Below are positions 43,701-56,397 of a DNA stretch of 64,000 nucleotides, in pieces; within the stretch, counting starts at the first letter, position 1, and each line of letters opens with the position of its first letter. The position numbers and the translations under genes are program-made. The notes beneath the pieces are model-generated. The model saw only the letters and a list, made by a program, of their open reading frames with translations. It searched no databases and had not been told where the DNA came from. Location: assembly GCA_030704615.1 (NCBI GenBank), contig CM060732.1, positions 65,763,053 through 65,827,052 of the forward strand, in the 5' to 3' direction. This DNA comes from Takakia lepidozioides. Its lineage: Eukaryota; Streptophyta; Takakiopsida; Takakiales; Takakiaceae.

Positions 43701-45421
43701 GTGGATATTTGATTTTTTGACCTCCGGCAGATCCACGTACTACTATGTACCCCAAATCATTTGGGGAGTTTGGGAAGGTCAGAAAACCGGACACTTTGGA
43801 AAGAGCCAATCGCGTGGGACCATGGGAGGCTTGCAGAGGAGGGACGTGACATGACTCGACAGACAGGACGTAGACACCTGTATGCCTAGGCTAGCACAGA
43901 AGTAGGAGGTGGGCCCTCCTTCTACTTCTAGAGAATTCCAGAAGCGGGAGGAGTCGTTGGGACGAGGCGGTGGGATCCGCAGGGGGTTTGAGGCTGAAAG
44001 TGCAACACTCATAGATACATGCACCTTAGGTATGGCATTCCCTATGTGAGGGATAATAAGCATAACTCATATCAACTCATATCCCGCACAGTGCCAGAAG
44101 TTATGGCACAATGATAGGCACATAGGCAAAATGACTTATTGAGTGCAAGTGGGCCATTCAATGGCCTCAGCAAACGTCCGGGCCCGTTTCAAGAATATTT
44201 CCTCAGAATATCCGAATATTCAACTCTCAGACGTCTGTCCGACCCCGTTTCTAACGGTGATGTGTGCGAAGTCTTGAATGCGATGTGGGCGGTGCGATGG
44301 TGAGGGCACGGACAAGCCCAACAAGGCAAGGCATGCAGAGAGGCGGGTGTCACATGCTCTGCCAAGCCTGTCCCTCCACACTATGGAGGTCGCCATCACG
44401 CTTAGGTTTTGTGCAATGACGTGGTCGGCACAGATTTACCCTGTTTACATTCCAATGAAGTGTGAAGCTTTGAGCTCACATGATAAATTAGCGCCGACCT
44501 CTACTGAGGCTCCTGGCCAGGGCTGCAAGCAGCGCCGATTTGAGAGAATATTGAGTTTACTCCAGATTACTGAAGACAGTCGGTGACACCAGAGTGCCAA
44601 ACGGAACGTGAAGATGCAGGAAGGGCAAAAAATTGCTCCTCCATCTGTTGCGCCGACCACAGCGCAGCCTCCTGGACCTCCGAACACCATCAATGCTATG
44701 GAGTATTATCCTTGCTCTTGCCCTTCTGTTGCATGTTGTGTTATGTATATGTAAAGCCTTCTGGGCCCCTTCAGTTGCTAGCTCGAGGGTACTCACCCAC
44801 TGCATTTGGAAATGCTCGAGGGCGCACTCGACCAAAGTAGGGATCGGCGCAGAAAAGCGTTTTGTGCCAAAGTAGAATGTTATGATACGTCACAAAGAAG
44901 AATAAGAGTGGATGGTGAATGATCAAAACAGAATTGTGCTGGAGCAATTAATGATAAAAAAAAAACCTATGCTTGTGATTTGCGCTCAAACAGTGTGGTG
45001 TTTATGATTATAACAGAGATAATGTAAGATGAGATTTGTGCTGTGGTAAACGAAATTGTGCCTCAGGACATTTGTTGACTGGACCGTTTTCACAGTACAG
45101 TCATGGTGGTTTGCCCTGGGCACTGTTAATCTGCCTAGAAATTATCTTCGTGGCTTTGCGATCTGCACAGATATTACAGTAGCATCGGCACCATCTAACC
45201 TGGCCAACATTGACCTCTGGCGCTGGAACTCCATCTAAGTTATTCCCAGGCAGAACTCTTATATACCAGGGTCGACATAAAATCAACCCTGTTTTTCATC
45301 TGACATTTTATGCCTAGTTGTTTCCTTGATATGGTCTTCCTGGACAAATCCTAGAGACATCTAGACAGGGGGAGGACAATATCAAGACATGTGATGATAG
45401 GTTTGATGGGGAAGAGGGGAT
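43701..45421. other. No gene recognised
   Basis: GC-richer, with short open frames (44,278-44,586 plus; 43,779-44,063 minus) that match nothing I know. Confidence 0.4.
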
Positions 45422-45760
45422 ATGGGGAAGAGTAGGGATGCAGTGGAGGCAGCTGCATATGCAGCTAAGTACCGCAAGTATGAGCGCGAGTTCCTGCGTC
45501 GCATCAACCACCTCTATTTCTCCGGCAAAACTGCCAACCAGGGTATGCTCTCCCTCTCTCTGTCTCTCTCTATTTGCTCTTGGATCTCTCAAAACCCTAA
45601 ATCCTGAACCTTCCAGGACCCTTCAATGATGGGGTGGTCCTTGCCATCTTTTCTCATGTGTCTCGGATAAGGTCGAGTTTACATGTTAATAGTTGGAGAC
45701 ATGTATCATTATTCTACTTCAACCATCATAAACACCCATATTTATTGACCTTTCTGTGAA
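45422..45760 (+). CDS. Unrecognised possible two-exon gene start
   Basis: ATG at 45,422 opens MGKSRDAVEAAAYAAKYRK, charged and helical, to 45,542. A GTATGC donor, a 74-base CT-rich intron with a TTCCAG acceptor at 45,616, and an in-phase second exon (GPFNDGVVLAIFSHVS) follow to a stop near 45,758. Phases agree, but no family is recognised and the second exon could be intronic. It could be the 5' end of a longer gene. Confidence 0.3.
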
Positions 45761-46400
45761 GTGACTAGGTGGTCTGGATTTTCACTGCGGTTTCCTCTTG
45801 GAACAATGGCTATACACCCTTGAAGGCATGGGTGCTGGTCAGTGAGTTTGGCCCCACTAGATTAGCAAACCTGGGTCTTAGCACTTACATACTATTGACA
45901 CAAGGGTTGAATGCTAAAATTAGGCGCTACTGTTGACATCTTATAATGAATCTCTCCATTCATTCAAGTACTTCTATTGTAGCTCTATACCTTGACAGAG
46001 TTGTGTGGTGTTTAACTACGCTCCATTCACCCCAGAGGTTAGAGGGAGAGAGGGAATGTGTGGATGTCAGCAGGGAAGTGAAATTGAGTAAGGGTCTACC
46101 AGGTTTAACAATGGATACACTGAGTTTGGTTGGTTGTTGGGTACATATTGCAATGCTGGTTTGACTTTGGATTTTGTTATGTTTGTGGGAAAATGCAGAA
46201 GGACTACTGTTCGAGAGCACCGCCACCATTGACGATAATGTCATTAATGAAAGCAAGTAAGATTCTTTACTGTCTCATTTTAGGCCATCTTTTAGGTTCT
46301 CTGCAAAGTGAGCCATGGAGCTGAAATTTTAAGAAAAAGACCAAATCACAGAACCAGCCAAAACTTCAATCAAGGTGTGAAGGTAACCTTGATAAGTAGA
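45761..46400. other. No gene recognised
   Basis: Short frames only; no conserved motif seen. Confidence 0.4.
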
Positions 46401-46489
46401 TAAAAATGGAAAATTATGAGGCTGAACAGCCACCAATGTAGTGGCCTGATGATAGCTGTAACTATGGTCAGAAACGCACTAGGTTGAAG

Positions 46490-46890
46490 CATGTGGGAGT
46501 CCATGTGCTCATTGTTTGTTGGGGAACAAGCATCCAAACATGCTTGTTCTAGATGCAAGCCATAGGCGTTATTGAACAGCAGTGGTCCAACTGTTTGAAC
46601 TAAATCCTGATTAAATTTTGTTAGCAAACGGAGTTTCCAATGGGGTGATTTTCCTTCGTACAGAGAGCCAGCGCTGAAGAAGTACTTAGACGCATCAGGC
46701 CTGAAAGTCAAGGAAGTGCAACCCTCAAAGCCGGGAACATCAGGGACAGCTCCAAAATTGCCCTCTTCCAGCAAAAAAGTACCAAGGAGCACTCCTGAAG
46801 GCAACAAGAAGTCCACAAGTAGGGCTAAATGAAGACATTCTCCATCCCCGGTTTTCAGTCTCAAGTGTGGAGGTCTTCCTTTACCCGCCA
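46490..46890 (-). CDS. Unrecognised possible exon
   Basis: About 130 open codons on the minus strand with balanced composition: LRLKTGDGECLHLALLVDFL, then VPDVPGFEGCTSLTFRPDAS and a C-terminal YGLHLEQACLDAC. It looks like genuine coding sequence but I do not recognise the family. The open frame extends to 46,912, and a second minus-strand frame lies upstream at 47,031-47,300. It lies on the same strand as the C2-domain exons at 51 kb; whether they belong together is unknown. Confidence 0.35.
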
Positions 46891-47737
46891 GATGGATGAG
46901 AGTAAAGGCCATCTATTGATTAGAACTCGATCATGTATGCTAATGTGCCAATGTCCTGATGCGCCTCTGGATCTGTGAGCTATCAAAAGAAGTGGATGGG
47001 TAAAAGAAGGTGGGTTGTCCATGAGGACGCTTAACAGTCCAGTTTTGTATGCACATATCCTTGTTGCTTTCCCTTGAAAGTAACTGGTGCAGAGTTTTTC
47101 AATGCAATTGCACCAAAGCAGCACTTGACGTTGCTATCAATTACTGAAGCAGTGGTTCTCATGTGCAAGTGATGAAAATTTATTGTGAATGAACCAGTGA
47201 TCACCAAAGCCCACATCCAGATCAGAAGGCTTTTGCTCAACCAAGGTAGATCATAATAAGAGTGCATTGGAAAATGGTCCAACCAGTGACCAACAGACAA
47301 GAATTACATCCTTCAGTTTCTTAATTGTGGTTTTTGTGTGACAGGCAACCTGAGTCATACCTTTTAAAAATTTCAAAAATTTCAAGGTCTCCCTCTACCT
47401 GGCATGCCCATGCCATTACCAAGGTATTCTTCTGTGGTGCCAAGGCATGCTATATAGTGAAGTTTCTAATCAATTGCAGCCAACATTGAGGGGCTGTAAC
47501 TTGGCTGTACTACTGTGCTGGTCAATTGATGAACACGGTGAATCTTGCTTGAGGATGGTTCAGTCCATCAGAGTCCCCACTCACATTGTCTGCAAACAGG
47601 TTTTAGTATCTTCACATTAACTTTACTGTGCCAGGCAGTTGATTATATTCTCATAATCAAGCACTACACATAAACTTGAGTGTTCAAAGCATCTATCAAA
47701 TCGTTTCTTCAACATGTTTAGCATGTCTTACTGGCCA

Positions 47738-48003
47738 CGAGGAGGTATGCTATTTTCTGTATTCTCTAACCTTCATGATCGTTTGCTACCTATCAGCCCA
47801 CGTGGTGCGTTTTGAGTGGTCCACTATTGCTACCATCCATATTTTGTGACCTTCATAATATTTTCTGCGAACGTGGCGGTCTTTGAGTGGTTGTGAGGAG
47901 GCCTGCTATCACTATATTGTAACCTTCATAATCTTCTCTACCGACGTGGCACGTTTTGAGTGTGGGAGGTCTGCTATTACTATTTTTTGTATTTTGTGAC
48001 CTA
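47738..48003 (+). repeat. Degenerate tandem repeat of about 75-85 bp
   Basis: Three and a half copies with the shared words TAACCTTCATAATC, CGTGGC and GTTTTGAGTG. Copies differ by indels. No coding content. Confidence 0.75.
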
Positions 48004-48415
48004 CTGCCTGGAGTTGCGAAATACCCAGCAGAGATTTCGGTGGATGGCAGATGCTGTTGCGAGTGTGCTGCACTTTTGGAGTAGATACAGTTCGGTCTCA
48101 TGCAGGCAGGAATCCAATAGTTCAGATCCAACATATAGTCAAACAAAATTGGCTTCGAATCGACAGGTTTATTTTTGGCGTCGACCATGTAGATGTATGA
48201 ATGTCATACTGTCTGCACAATACTTGGAATATTGGAGGTGAAGGTGATTTCCTTCCCAGCTTCTGTGCTACATGTACTATCTTTTCTATTGACCACAATT
48301 CAGGTCATTGTTTATAGAAAAGCTATCATCTACAACTACTATCTACAATTATATCCAAGAACTATACGAGTACTATCCCAATGATATAGAACTATACAAT
48401 GAGGCCTGCTGCGAA
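48004..48415. other. No gene recognised
   Basis: No motif seen. Confidence 0.4.
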
Positions 48416-49355
48416 CTATGGCTGAGAAGAAGGAAAGCCAAGAAGGGCCCGCACTTGACTGGAATCTGCAACTAATGGTAAAGTTGAAAGTATTATTGGA
48501 TAATACTCGGCCCTGGATAAGCCAGGTACGTTTGAAGGTAAAGAAACAGACGCAAGCTGCTGAGACGGTGATGAAGCTCGGGCAACATCAATGGTAGCTA
48601 AAGATCTCGAACCACTAGTAGCAGGAAGGACAACTACATTACTAGCAGAGGTTGAACCTGATGATGCTCCCGTATGACTTTGTGCCACACCACCACTGCT
48701 CCCGTAGGACTTTGTGCCACACCACCCCTTCCTTTCAGCTCGCTGGGCATGGTCTTGTGAAGCTTGTCTAGGTCTACATTCTCCCACTTGAAGGTTTCCC
48801 AAAAACGATAGTAATCTTCCAAAGACTCGGTGCTATCAGCTTGTACAGTCTTCTTATCATTGTCAGTACCCGCATTTATCGCCTTCGAACTACTTCCTTC
48901 ATTAAAAAACTGTTGACCACCATGAAAATCAAAACCTTGGTGACCTTCATGAGAGAAACCCTCTGAATAAGATCGGAAGTTTTACAAACTTGACTGGTAA
49001 CTCTGGCCTGACTATAATCAGTAAAACCCTGATTACAAGATTGAGCCATCCCATGGTTACCAATATGAACAGGAGCCTGGTAAGTGCTCTTAGGGAGCAC
49101 CCCCTGCTGAACAACTTGTGCATAAAATCTGGGGGTGGCATTTTCACCCAGCTGACAAGGAGGTTTTGAAGTTTCTCCACCCGGAGTTTGTGAACAGAAA
49201 TCCACATAAATCTCCAGGAGATTTACACTAAATGAGATAATCTGAAATTCTTCCATCTCCAGGTGGAGAATGTGGATTATTCTTCGAAATCCCCCGGTGG
49301 AGAGATGTGGGAGGTTCTCCATCCATGAATTTGGAGAAGTAGAGAAACTCTCCAC
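48416..49355 (-). other. Possible exons of an unrecognised Gln/Ser-rich protein
   Basis: Minus-strand open stretches in three frames: AQVVQQGVLPKSTYQAPVHI at 49,100, EGFSHEGHQGFDFHGGQQFF at about 48,930, and DYYRFWETFKWENVDLDKLH at 48,770-48,820 followed by a Ser-rich tail. They may be parts of one gene with introns or frame breaks. I do not recognise it. 49,140-49,410 carries several short CTCCACCCGGAG-like words of unknown meaning. Confidence 0.3.
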
Positions 49356-49419
49356 CCTAGATTTTGGAGGAATTCAGAACATCTCCACCCGGAGGTTTAG
49401 GAACTCTTTAATGTTTATT

Positions 49420-50700
49420 TGCAAACAGCTTAGTCACATTATTCAAAGGGTGAATCACCCAAAGAAAGTAGGTCTTGGACTTCACTGTGTCCAAACCATT
49501 AAATATTGCTTTAAGGTTACTCTGGATATTAACATGTCTGCATGTAGAAGGATGCTCTGGATCTGAAATATAACGCTCTGCTGATGAGGAAAGTTCGAAG
49601 TTTTGAAGCACAACTTCAGATACTATCATAATCCGGGGAGATCCACATTCAGGTACAAATGGTCCACATTCCGGCGTTAAGTCGTGTGAAGGCAGCAAGA
49701 GAAATAATCAACCTCATTGCATGATCTACCAATCTATTATGGATTTTAAGTGTATCCTGTCCTTGCGGGGCTGCAGTCTTTATGATTTTTGGGCCATATT
49801 ATGCTCCTCTCTCCAGCGCAATGCTCCTATACAGAAACCTGTCCAGTAAGGTGGCTGCCATCCCACCCACACTTGCCCCCTCAACATACTTGGAACCCTA
49901 ACCACCAGTCACATGGGGATATCACTGACATGGATTGCTTGGACTATTTTTCGTCTGCTTCTGCCTATCCTATGTTAATTTGATACACTAAATCATCTTT
50001 CTATCAACCTCAAGGCTCATACAGCACAACCATATTCTGAAACTCTCATGTGAGTTTGGACTGCCTGCAAATAATCCACTGACAGAAGGTCAGAAGAGTT
50101 ACAGATTGAGCCCACCTCCGGAAAACCTTGTCAGAAGTGGAACACCAAAGCATGCTTGCAATGGCGAAGTGCAGCACTCTGGCGCTTCATACAGGAACGC
50201 ACCGGGGAAGAGTCGTTGCATGCCTGCTTCTTTTCTGATGAGCAGGCGTCCCACATGGCGCAGCAACCCAGTGACATTTCTTAAATTTGCCTGCCTGGCT
50301 ATGATTATGTCGGGGGAATGTGATCTGCAATACTGGCTGCAAACCAATCAACCAGGATCAGTGGACCTGTAATCTGATTAATAAACTTGCCCCCTACCAC
50401 CCCCAACCTCAAAACTACACCTCCATCGCATAGGAAGGAGAGGCAACGTGTGACAGATCGCACCTCTCTCCACGGCGATTGCCGCAATGGTGACAGCCAA
50501 ATAGCTTGTATAGGTCCTTTATCAATTTGCTTCCTTCTCATTTGCATACTTGGTCCCCTAGCTGTCGAACCATCACTGAACCATCTGTCAGACCACCAAT
50601 GTGGCCACCTTCATAGGGGGCTATTTAGTCTTCACCGACCTGGAATGGATCCACGTGCCAGTGCTCCTGGCCGCATCACATTGATGGGCATCACATTCCG
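49420..50700. other. No gene recognised
   Basis: Short frames without recognisable motif. Confidence 0.4.
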
Positions 50701-50779
50701 CCAATCGCCTCCCAGTACCTGCCCATCAATAAAAGAATTTCAGCTTTTGGGAGGCTTGCATGCCAGACTCCTAAATCAT

Positions 50780-50892
50780 CCTTCTCTCTCTCTCTCTCTC
50801 TCTCTCTGTGGCAATATAAAGAGTTAGAGAGATTGTACTCATAAGACGTTGTTTGCCGTAGCCTTGTGGCCATTGAGTTAGAGAGAGAGAGA
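50780..50892 (-). repeat. Dispersed repeat, copy 3, between CT/GA microsatellites
   Basis: Inverse complement carries GGCCACAAGGCTACGG and CTTATGAGTACAATCTCTCT, matching 17,320-17,395. A (CT)n run lies at 50,781-50,807 and a GA run at 50,876-50,892. Confidence 0.65.
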
Positions 50893-50985
50893 TAGGGAGG
50901 CAAAAGATCCACTACAAGGCAGCTAATGTGCTACGTAAAAGATAAGTACAGGCAGTCACAACTCACCTTGGATGTCACATGTCAC

Positions 50986-51808
50986 CTGATTCCAGACTGG
51001 AGAACCTGGGGGACCGATTATGGACATTTTACTGTTCTTTTTACTATGAAGAACTTGCTCGCCCAATAATAACACCACATAGGGATCTGTCTTGCCTGCA
51101 CACTCCAGAAATCCACATCAACCAACTCCTTGTATCTCACAAAATCACCAAATTTCATGCCTCTCCAAAACTTATCTACAAGAGTGCCAACCAGTCACCA
51201 CCATCTGTGGAGCTTTCAGGAGCAAGAACTGCTCGAGGGAAGGCAATAGCAGGTAGTTTTAAGTCTTCCCAAGATTGGTGAAACTATTGCTCTATGTCTG
51301 CATCACATTCTAGAAAGTTGTGTGATTGAAATGCGTATTCTGAAAACTAGAGATGGTTGTTCCATGGTAATCTCTTCCTATGTAGTGAATGGAGTGGGGC
51401 TAACCTACTCTGCAACAAGGCTTCTGCTTAGAGCTTGAATATACTCTTAGATTGCTCGTACTTGTGTCTCAAACATATTGTCTGAACTCTGAGAGTGTCC
51501 ATCGGTTGATGGGATGTGCGTTGGGCAGTACAGTAGACTCAAAGAGAGAGACACAGACATGGTGCCTTGTCTGAATGAAATGCCACAAAAGCCAAGGTTA
51601 AAAGTAGTTACCAATGGGAAAATATGGTAGTTTGCGTGCCTCTATGAGAGTTATTGAGAGCTCTCCAGCAAATCCTCTTAAAAACAACCCGTCTTTGAAA
51701 TCCTTGTAGACAGGACCTACAACTTTCCCTTTCAAAAAATTGACCACTGTCTTGTTTGGGCGAACAAATAGTAGAGGAAGATCTTGTGTGAGCAACTTAG
51801 TCAAAAAA
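50986..51808 (-). CDS. Two exons of a plant SMP/C2-domain (synaptotagmin-like) protein
   Basis: Exon 51,808-51,612 encodes FLTKLLTQDLPLLFVRPNKT, then KGKVVGPVYKDFKDG and GELSITLIEARKLPYFPI. Intron 51,611-51,096 has GT and AG ends. Exon 51,095-50,986 encodes GKTDPYVVLLLGEQ and IIGPPGSPVWNQ; the split Gly codon joins in phase 1 and the next donor is in phase 0. This is the end of the SMP lipid-transfer domain and the first C2 strands of membrane-contact proteins related to plant synaptotagmins (NTMC2 type), which tether the endoplasmic reticulum to other membranes and bind lipid, often with calcium. The TDPY segment holds a usual calcium-binding Asp. Neither the transmembrane/SMP exons upstream nor the rest of the C2 domain were found, so this is either a long-intron gene I cannot complete or a fragment. 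Each exon is free of stops and splice sites are intact. Confidence 0.7.
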
Positions 51809-53390
51809 CTGTAACGAAAACATCCACCGTCCATATCAGTATACTTTCCTACAAGCAGATCTGACTTGCAAATGAGATTACCTTCTTACGTTCTATCTCG
51901 GTTACCAACTCTAAACATCAGTGAACCCATTGCTTTAAGAACCATGAAGTCTCATTGAGGCATAAGCACTCTTGCAAACTCTCTCTCTCTCTCTCTGTGA
52001 GTGCTAAAAACTGTACCATGTTGACTAACTGATGTGGCTGCTTCACAACAAGTAAAGCTAGGCCTCATGGCAACAAAGAGATTTATTTCTCACATGCAGC
52101 ATCTCAAGGTACTTCCACAATTCAAAGCCAAAGGTGAATACTTCAGCCAGGAGTGTGGAACCATAGCCCCACTGTTCCAGATTTAACTCCTCTGCCGCTC
52201 TAGTGTGCAGCAAAATTAAAACAAAGATTACGATTAAATGAGACATTACATGTTAAGGAATGGGATAGCTGATGCGTTTAGACAGGTCATGCCCACAGAC
52301 ATTCACAGAGCCACAGCCAATAGTATCAGCTTCAATTTGCTTACAGGACATACACTTTGAATGTAACAACAACTTACCCCAATAGAAACTATTATTGAGA
52401 TGAAATCAGGTAAGCATGAAAAATGCTCTCAGGGCCTTCTGGTAACCCCACAGGACATGAAACTACATAGTCTAGCTATCCAAACAAGATGCTACTTCAG
52501 TACTGAAGTGATAACGTCAAAATTCCTCTGCTTGCCACATAAAGGTGTGCCTGGGAGAACTGTCATGGGCAGGAGCATGTAACAACTTTGCAATACAGAC
52601 CAGTAAATACCATCATCTGACCAACCTGTGACAAAAGAAGTATGCCAGCCCCTTAAACTGACATCTGCATGGAAGCTTATCTGTATGGAACCTATATCCA
52701 CCTCCCTCTCATTGTCAATTTACAGGATGCTTGACATTTAAAACAGCCACAACAGGAGGGTAGGGAAAAGAAACACAATGACAGAAGAAACACACATGCT
52801 TCTGAGTAGCTTCCAAGTAGCTCCTTTGGGCTAGAGAATATGCACAGCCAGTACTTAGGTTCACAGTTCTTATCTACACTGTACAACCAGCAAGATGACT
52901 TTGCCTCAGTTCAGGACTAGGTTCATTTACATCATTATCTTCAAAGTGAAGTCAGAAGTTGGCGTATTGAACGCTTGCATTACAACCATCTCAAACTCTT
53001 TCAATGGCATCCTACTTTTCTCTTCATACACACAAGAAATGAAACTACATGAACAATACCTGTTTGTCAGTGCACATTCAATCTCGTGAGGTGAGCGTTG
53101 CAATCAAGAATAGTGGCATGAACATGGTCACTTGATTTCAGAAATTGCAACTAGCTGGAGTTCTCGAGTGTCCCTGCAGTTTCAATGAGTCGATTGAAGT
53201 GGAATGGCTTGCTTGCTTTCTAGTTACTTTCTTATCGGCGTATGAATGGTGTGAGAGTCGAGGGAAGATTTGGAAACAGAGATAAAACCGGGGAATGTAC
53301 AGATATATGAGTCGAGAGAATGCAAGGGCAGGTAATAGTCATGTGATGAGAATTCAAGGCTTCAGACTGGTATAATCTGCTGATGAGCTA
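51809..53390. other. No gene recognised
   Basis: Would hold upstream exons of the C2 gene if present; I could not identify any. A CT run lies at 51,979-51,997. Confidence 0.4.
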
Positions 53391-53529
53391 TTAGGTTAGT
53401 AGATGCCGAAGAAGGTCTTGAGTCAGCAACAGAGACAGAGAATAATGAGAGGCAGACGCATGCACGGCACACATTTCGCATTGAGAATGGCGTCACAGGT
53501 TCGGGCGCACAGGAGGGAAACGTCACCCC

Positions 53530-53698
53530 CAGACTGGTCACGAAAAATCCACACACAGGACTGGGCAGCGGGTTTGAACCCCAAACCACCAGGGCGTCAC
53601 AACAATCATACATAGGACTGGGCAACGGGTTCGAACCCCGAACCACCAGGGCGACACACTGTGCACGTACCAGCTGAGCTACCAGCCGCTGTGCCACA
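53530..53698 (-). mobile_element. tRNA-derived SINE copy with duplicated B box
   Basis: The inverse complement reads GCGGCTGGTAGCTCAGCTGG (A box region), then GGGGTTCGAACCC, and about 55 bases later a second B-box block GGGGTTCAAACCC with the same CCCTGGTGGTT lead-in. The head matches 25,371-25,423. The body after the second B box differs from the copy at 25 kb, so subfamily or 3' end differs. Not a tRNA gene: no acceptor stem pairing seen. Confidence 0.7.
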
Positions 53699-54017
53699 TT
53701 CTCTAAGTGGAGAAATATGAGCATGAGCAAATCTGTTCATGCACAGTGGAGAATTTAATTCACCAAAGTGGACGAGTATCAGCACCTGGAGAAAGAGGGC
53801 ATATGTCCAGTTTCACTATATGGTGATCTGACCAAACCCCCCTATGGCTTAACATTGGTGACATCCGACAAAGTATTCTCAGAAGTTATTCTCAGAAGTT
53901 AGAACATTTTGATTCCCAAATGGTGTGACAAAGTCAGTGGACTTCGGCTTCTCAAAGCTTACTATCTGATTGCGATGCCACTCCTCTAGTTCCTTATCGT
54001 AATAATGAACTCAAAGG
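53699..54017. other. No gene recognised
   Basis: Spacer between the SINE copy and the Copia element. Confidence 0.4.
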
Positions 54018-54427
54018 TTGTGTTGGAATTAACACACCCATGTTGTGGTGCACTAGATCAGGCCTTAGTTAATGCACCGTTCCTTAAATCTAGATAGTAC
54101 CTGGCCACCGTTTGCATTCATCACAGTTAGCAATAAGGCCCATGTGGTAGTCATGAATCTTTGGGGATACCTTCAAGACCTATACGGTTAGAGTCTGAGG
54201 AGGATATCTGAAAGTATTTTTTTGTTTCGTAGAGAGACAAGGAAGAAGATGGTCAAGGGACTGGGACGTTGTGGAGAGGCTACACGAAAGTAGTTTGCTT
54301 TCTTTCTCTTAGTTCTTCATAGCATTTCTTTATGCTGAAAGTAGATCAGTGTAAGCTATTGATCTGTAAACACTTACTATATTTATTTATTTCTTTTGTT
54401 GTAGTGTATATCGCATCGTAGAACAGT

Positions 54428-55857
54428 ATGTCGGGAACAGAGCACTCCATAGGTGAGAACCAGAAGCTTGAAGGAGCTTCAAACTATGCCATGTGGAAGT
54501 TTAGGATACAAAGTATCTTTGAACGCGAGGATCTTTGGGAAATAGTACAACCGGAGGAAGACAGTAGTTCCGCCGACACTAGCTCCGTCTCTGAACTCTT
54601 ACCCGATGCTAGAGATGCTGATCATGTTATTAGAAAGCAAAGGATAACAGCTTTTTCTATAATCAAGCTATCGGTGAAAGACCAGATTATACCTTCAATA
54701 CTACATGCCAAAGGACCAAGGGAGTGCTCGGATATTTTGAAGAGGCAGTTTGATGTCAAGAACAACGCCAAGAGGTTGGCAATCCGAAATCGTTTCTCAA
54801 ACCTACGAATGGAGGAAGGCATGACTGTTGCTGACTTCATGAGGCAAGTGCAAGACACACTCAACCAACTCAGTGAGTTTGGTGAACTGCCATCCGAGAG
54901 CATCATCGTGGAGCAGATAATCAATGCCTTGCCAGCCAGTTTCGACAGCTTCATCGGGGCTATCTCGAGCGAAAAAGAATTCCCAACCATCCAAGAAATA
55001 GCTGGGAGGCTCCAACTTGAAGTGAGCCGCAATGCAAATCAAACTCGAGCCCAAGATGAGGAGGCCCTAGTTCTCAAGTTTCGAAGGATCCTCAAGCAGC
55101 GGAGAAACGATCGAGTTGAAAACAGGAGGTTCAACTATGATGTCGGACAGTTTGGCTCACAAACTAAACCTGGCTACTGCAACAAATGCGGAAAGAAAGG
55201 ACATTGGGCAAGGGAATGTCCAGGTATTGGGAGTTCCTTCTCCGATAAAACTTCTTCCTTTGAGAGGAACAAAGGAAAACAAATTCATGTCATTTGTGAT
55301 GACACTGAAGGTGAGCCCGAGATTGACGATTTGGAGACTGCCGATGAAGTGTTGGAGGCGGTACTTGCAGCAATGGCTTTAGAAACAGATGATACATCAT
55401 GGATCTTAGATTCAAGGGCCTCAAGGCACGTGACTGGAAACTCACAACTTCTAGATCACATAAAACAGCCGACAGAGCCATCTAATGTTAAAACTGCCAG
55501 TGGGCAATCGCACGTTGTGCACGGCAAGGGTGATGTAAAAATTTGTTTCCCGAGCGGAGAAATAAAAAAGATCAGCGATGTTCTTTACGTGCCAGGCCTC
55601 ACAAAGAACCTGTTATCAATAGGTACTTTGACAGATGCTAATCTCGTAGCAATATTTGACTTTGAGAAGTATTTCCTGGTGACTAAGAATACGCCTCCTG
55701 AAATTGTGGCTAGAGACATAAGAGATAATGCAACAGGACTATACCGTCTTCACATTCAGCCCGCCAATGTTGAGTTGCATGTGGTCGAAAATCTTGATGA
55801 GGTTTTCCTATGGCACAAGAGGCTTGGGCACCTTAATTTCAAAGTTTTTTTCATTTG
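54428..55857 (+). pseudogene. Copia gag, protease and GAG-pre-integrase segment
   Basis: 476 open codons from ATG 54,428. N-terminal gag (UBN2-like; EGASNYAMWKFRIQSIFERE), a CCHC knuckle CNKCGKKGHWARECPG near residues 248-263, an aspartic protease with SWILDSRASRHVTG (normally D-S-G-A; Gly replaced by Arg, so probably inactive), and the pre-integrase motif FLWHKRLGHLNF. The frame ends at 55,857 because of a one-base change in a T run at about 55,848; the next frame continues the same protein. Confidence 0.88.
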
Positions 55858-56397
55858 AGCAACAAGGACGTTGCAACAGGGCTGCCAAAACTGCCGCTAA
55901 TATCTAGTGTATGTGAAGGCTACCAGTATGGGAAACACCACAGGGAGAGCTTCCCCAAAAAAAGTCTCAACCGAACAACACAGGTACTTGAACTCATACA
56001 TATAGATCTTTGTGGCCCCTTGTCACCTTCTTTGAGAGGGTCTCGATACTTTATCACATTCATAGACGACTATTCGAGAAAAAAGTGGATTTATTTCTGG
56101 AGACTGAAAAGTGAGAAATTCAAGTTTTTCAAAGCTCAAGTTGAGAATCAGACAGGGCATAGAATTAAAATTCTACGATCTGATCGAGGGGGTGAGTATC
56201 TTTCAAATGACTTCATCAAATTTTGCAATGAAGAAGGCATACGGAGACAACTCACTCAAGCTCACACGCTGCAACAAAACGGTGTTGCTGAACGTAAGAA
56301 CCGTACTTTACTTGATAGAGCACGCAACATGGCTCTTACTTGCAACTTACCCAAGTTCTTGTGGAGTGAGGCAATTAACACGGCATATTACCTATGA
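55855..56397 (+). pseudogene. Copia integrase
   Basis: 180 codons continuing the polyprotein. Catalytic core with IHIDLCGPL, FITFIDDYSRKKW, KILRSDRGGEYLSNDF and QNGVAERKNRTL, that is, the D-D-35-E acidic residues. The HHCC Cys pair is reduced (VCEGYQYGKHH). A second frameshift at about 56,392 moves the reading into the next segment. Confidence 0.88.

Noticed and set aside
53571-53698. Functional tRNA gene on the minus strand
   Set aside because: A and B boxes exist but the B box is duplicated and no acceptor stem closes; better explained as a SINE.
54018-54420. Firm 5' LTR for the Copia element
   Set aside because: Only a plausible start sequence is seen; no second copy or primer binding site, so it is mentioned but not called separately.
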